NCBI GenBank assembly: GCA_964543205.1
Contig: CAZIXB010000079.1
Span: 1 to 7,335 of the forward strand
Length of the DNA stretch: 7,335 nucleotides
Reading direction: 5' to 3'
Source of the DNA: CAYSRM01 sp964543205
GTDB lineage: Bacteria; Verrucomicrobiota; Kiritimatiellia; UBA8416; CAYSRM01
Shown in pieces: positions 6,139 to 7,335 of the stretch (position 1 is its first letter; each line of letters begins with the position of its first letter). The position numbers and the translations under genes are program-made. The notes below the pieces were generated by a model. It saw only the letters and a program-made list of their open reading frames with translations, had not been told where the DNA came from and searched no databases.

Positions 6139-7257
6139 ATGAACAGGGAAAATGATAATATTAACCTAGGAACCCGCATTCGACAGCGATGGCGGAAGAA
6201 TACGTTGCGCGAGGTGTATTCCGGTTCTGACGGCAAGGTGACGAAGCGGTTTTGGGTAAGGCCGGGCGCTAGGCGTTATCCAGAACCCTGGCTACGGGAA
6301 CACGAGGCCTTGAAGCGGCTGGGCGGAAATGAATTTCCGCGCACATACGGGATTAAGGAACGGCCTTTTCAAAGGGGCCGGGAGATTCTTTTTGTTCGCG
6401 ACTTTGTTGACGGCGCCCTGATGGGCCGGGTATCTATCGAAGGCGCTCGGCAAATGGGCCGACTATTTGCGCGGATGCATCAAGCCGGTGTTGTGATGAA
6501 CGATGCGGCGCTGGATAATTTTGTCAAAGACGAAAAAGGAATCATTAGGTGCATAGACTTTGGGTGCGCCAGGGTATTTCAACCGCGTTCGATATTCCTG
6601 GTATATGCTGCCGGGAAAGAGCTCAGCAAATTGAACCGTGATGTTTTTTCTGATGATCCGGGCTGTTGGGCCGCATTCAGGCAGGCGTATTTTAAGGAAC
6701 TGGGCAGCAATGCGCTTGCGCGTTGCCTGACGTTGTCAGCCTATAAGGTGTCGCGCGTTGCCCGTTGGTTGCGAAAAGATCTTTTTGGCGCGCGGCTGCG
6801 GATGCGACGTTATGAACTCCGGTATGGCATTCCGAAATGGCGGGAAAAATCATTCGAAAGAGGCTCCATGCTTGTGTTGCCAACCCTGGAATGCCGCGGC
6901 TCGCTGGAAGCCTATATTTCCAATCTGGGTTTTCTGGACCTTCCTGAAGACCAGCGGCATGGAGCGCGCGGCAAGTCTTGCCGGGCTTATTCCTTTTATC
7001 TACCTGCCGCGCAGCGTGAGGTGGTTCTGAAAGTGTCATGCGCGGATCCTACACAAGGTTTTCTGAGGCGAATGCACTCTCAAATTATCCGGAGTTTTAA
7101 AGATCCGGCCAAAAAAGAATTTCTCGGGGCTTTGGAATTGAACCGCAAGGGCATTCGAGCCGCCATGCCGCTGGCGTATTGGCGCCACAGGCCAAGCGGA
7201 TTTGAGGTTGAGCGTTATTTCTTGTGTGAAAAGCTGCCGAATGACCCTGTGCAGTAA
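6139..7257 (+). CDS. Lipopolysaccharide-kinase-like protein: full kinase domain plus truncated second kinase domain
   Basis: The 372-residue protein resembles the Kdo/WaaP lipopolysaccharide kinase group. The first kinase domain (about 20-200) has a candidate ATP lysine at K33 or K36, a helix-C glutamate at E54 or E56, and a hinge FVRDFVDG (85-92). Its catalytic loop is HQAGVVMNDAALDNF, with D122 and N127 spaced as in protein kinases, followed by DFG at 140-142. A second N-lobe follows: VVLKVS with K298, helix-C KKEFLGALELNRKGI with E327, strand MPLAYW (343-348) and hinge-like YFLCEKLPN (360-368). The protein stops there; the catalytic loop and DFG of domain two are missing. The stop codon is six bases before the tmRNA-like fragment, so the gene is probably cut at an integration junction. 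Domain one should be able to phosphorylate an LPS core sugar at the inner membrane; that is inference. It is divergent from the glycosyltransferase. No Shine-Dalgarno site is visible, so the start is uncertain by some codons. Confidence 0.8.
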   Translation: MNRENDNINLGTRIRQRWRKNTLREVYSGSDGKVTKRFWVRPGARRYPEPWLREHEALKRLGGNEFPRTYGIKERPFQRGREILFVRDFVDGALMGRVSIEGARQMGRLFARMHQAGVVMNDAALDNFVKDEKGIIRCIDFGCARVFQPRSIFLVYAAGKELSKLNRDVFSDDPGCWAAFRQAYFKELGSNALARCLTLSAYKVSRVARWLRKDLFGARLRMRRYELRYGIPKWREKSFERGSMLVLPTLECRGSLEAYISNLGFLDLPEDQRHGARGKSCRAYSFYLPAAQREVVLKVSCADPTQGFLRRMHSQIIRSFKDPAKKEFLGALELNRKGIRAAMPLAYWRHRPSGFEVERYFLCEKLPNDPVQ

Positions 7258-7264
7258 AAGCTGC
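7229..7264 (+). repeat. 9-bp direct repeat AAAAGCTGC around the kinase stop codon
   Basis: AAAAGCTGC occurs at 7229-7237 and again at 7256-7264, 27 bases apart. The pair brackets the last codons of the kinase gene and its stop (7255-7257) and ends at the edge of the tmRNA-like fragment. It may mark the recombination junction or be chance. Confidence 0.35.
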
Positions 7265-7310
7265 AGTGACTCCACTGCGGACGGGGGTTCGACTCCCCCC
7301 GCCTCCACCA
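7264..7310 (+). ncRNA. ssrA: tmRNA (ssrA) 3'-end fragment, probable integration attachment site
   Basis: Reading back from CCA (7308-7310): A73, acceptor strand CGCCTCC with T at position 70, a T-arm of GGGGG-TTCGACT-CCCCC, and the preceding GCGGACG. U70 would make the G3-U70 pair of alanine-accepting RNAs. The GGACG before the T-arm is characteristic of tmRNA and not of tRNA-Ala. The mature 5' end (expected to begin GGGGGCG or GGAGGCG), the tag reading frame and the pseudoknots are not upstream, where the kinase gene lies. So this is only the last 40-50 bases. Elements that integrate in ssrA leave such a 3' copy at their far end. The alternative is the acceptor piece of a circularly permuted tmRNA whose coding piece lies beyond the window. 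A small hairpin, GCAGTG (7263-7268) with CACTGC (7273-7278), sits at its 5' edge. Confidence 0.68.
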
Positions 7311-7330
7311 ATCTGACCCTAGGGTCAGAT
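7311..7330. repeat. Perfect 20-bp palindrome after the tmRNA-like CCA
   Basis: ATCTGACCCTAGGGTCAGAT is its own reverse complement, with two 10-base arms and no spacer, and begins directly after the CCA. Possible roles are the edge of a mobile or REP-like element, a recombinase or regulator binding site, or, if the tmRNA is permuted, part of the intervening segment. No T-run of terminator length follows within the window. Confidence 0.85.
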
Positions 7331-7335
7331 TTCCA

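Noticed and set aside
7264..7310. A complete tRNA-Ala gene
   Set aside because: The T-arm and acceptor strand fit, but no anticodon or D arm lies upstream, and GCGGACG before the T-arm is tmRNA-like.
7036..7311. Leftward open frame beginning MVEAGGVEPPSAVE
   Set aside because: This is the well-known spurious translation of the antisense of a tRNA/tmRNA 3' end (TGGTGGAGGCGGGGGG...), and the rest is antisense to the kinase gene.

Overview
This is a piece of a bacterial chromosome, probably from a Gram-negative anaerobe. The outer membrane is inferred from a lipopolysaccharide-kinase-type protein next to a GT-B glycosyltransferase. An anaerobic habit is suggested, not proven, by a rubrerythrin-like diiron protein and an AMMECR1 protein. 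Base composition is moderate, the genetic code looks standard, and Shine-Dalgarno sites are good in front of some genes and absent from others. I cannot name the phylum from sequence reading alone.

Layout. Positions 1-43 hold the last codons of a rightward gene, followed by a classical intrinsic terminator (58-81). A leftward pair follows: a conserved protein of unknown function (587-1354) and a ferritin-like/rubrerythrin-like diiron protein (67-558). Divergent from these, across about 106 bp, is a rightward pair: an iron-sulfur 23S rRNA uridine-C5 methyltransferase (1461-2687) and an AMMECR1 protein with a signal peptide (2718-3368). NADP-type glutamate dehydrogenase gdhA (3517-4860) stands alone and converges on a leftward glycosyltransferase (4902-5975). 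A 163-bp divergent gap separates that gene from a rightward lipopolysaccharide-kinase-like protein (6139-7257). This protein carries one complete kinase domain plus the N-lobe only of a second.

The right edge is the most unusual part. Directly after the kinase stop codon lie about 47 bp matching the 3' end of a tmRNA (T-arm, acceptor strand with U70, CCA) without its 5' part, then a perfect 20-bp palindrome. The likeliest reading is an attachment-site remnant of an element integrated in ssrA, with the kinase gene cut at the junction. A circularly permuted tmRNA continuing past the window is the alternative.

A second unexplained signal is a repeat of about 20 bp (AAATTCTGTGAGATATGCGG). It occurs three times in the same orientation, each time at or just after the stop codon of a rightward gene. 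The third copy forms the right arm of an 11-bp-stem hairpin between the convergent gdhA and glycosyltransferase genes.

Most genes are housekeeping or envelope genes and do not form one pathway. No CRISPR array, complete tRNA, rRNA, integrase or transposase gene is visible.
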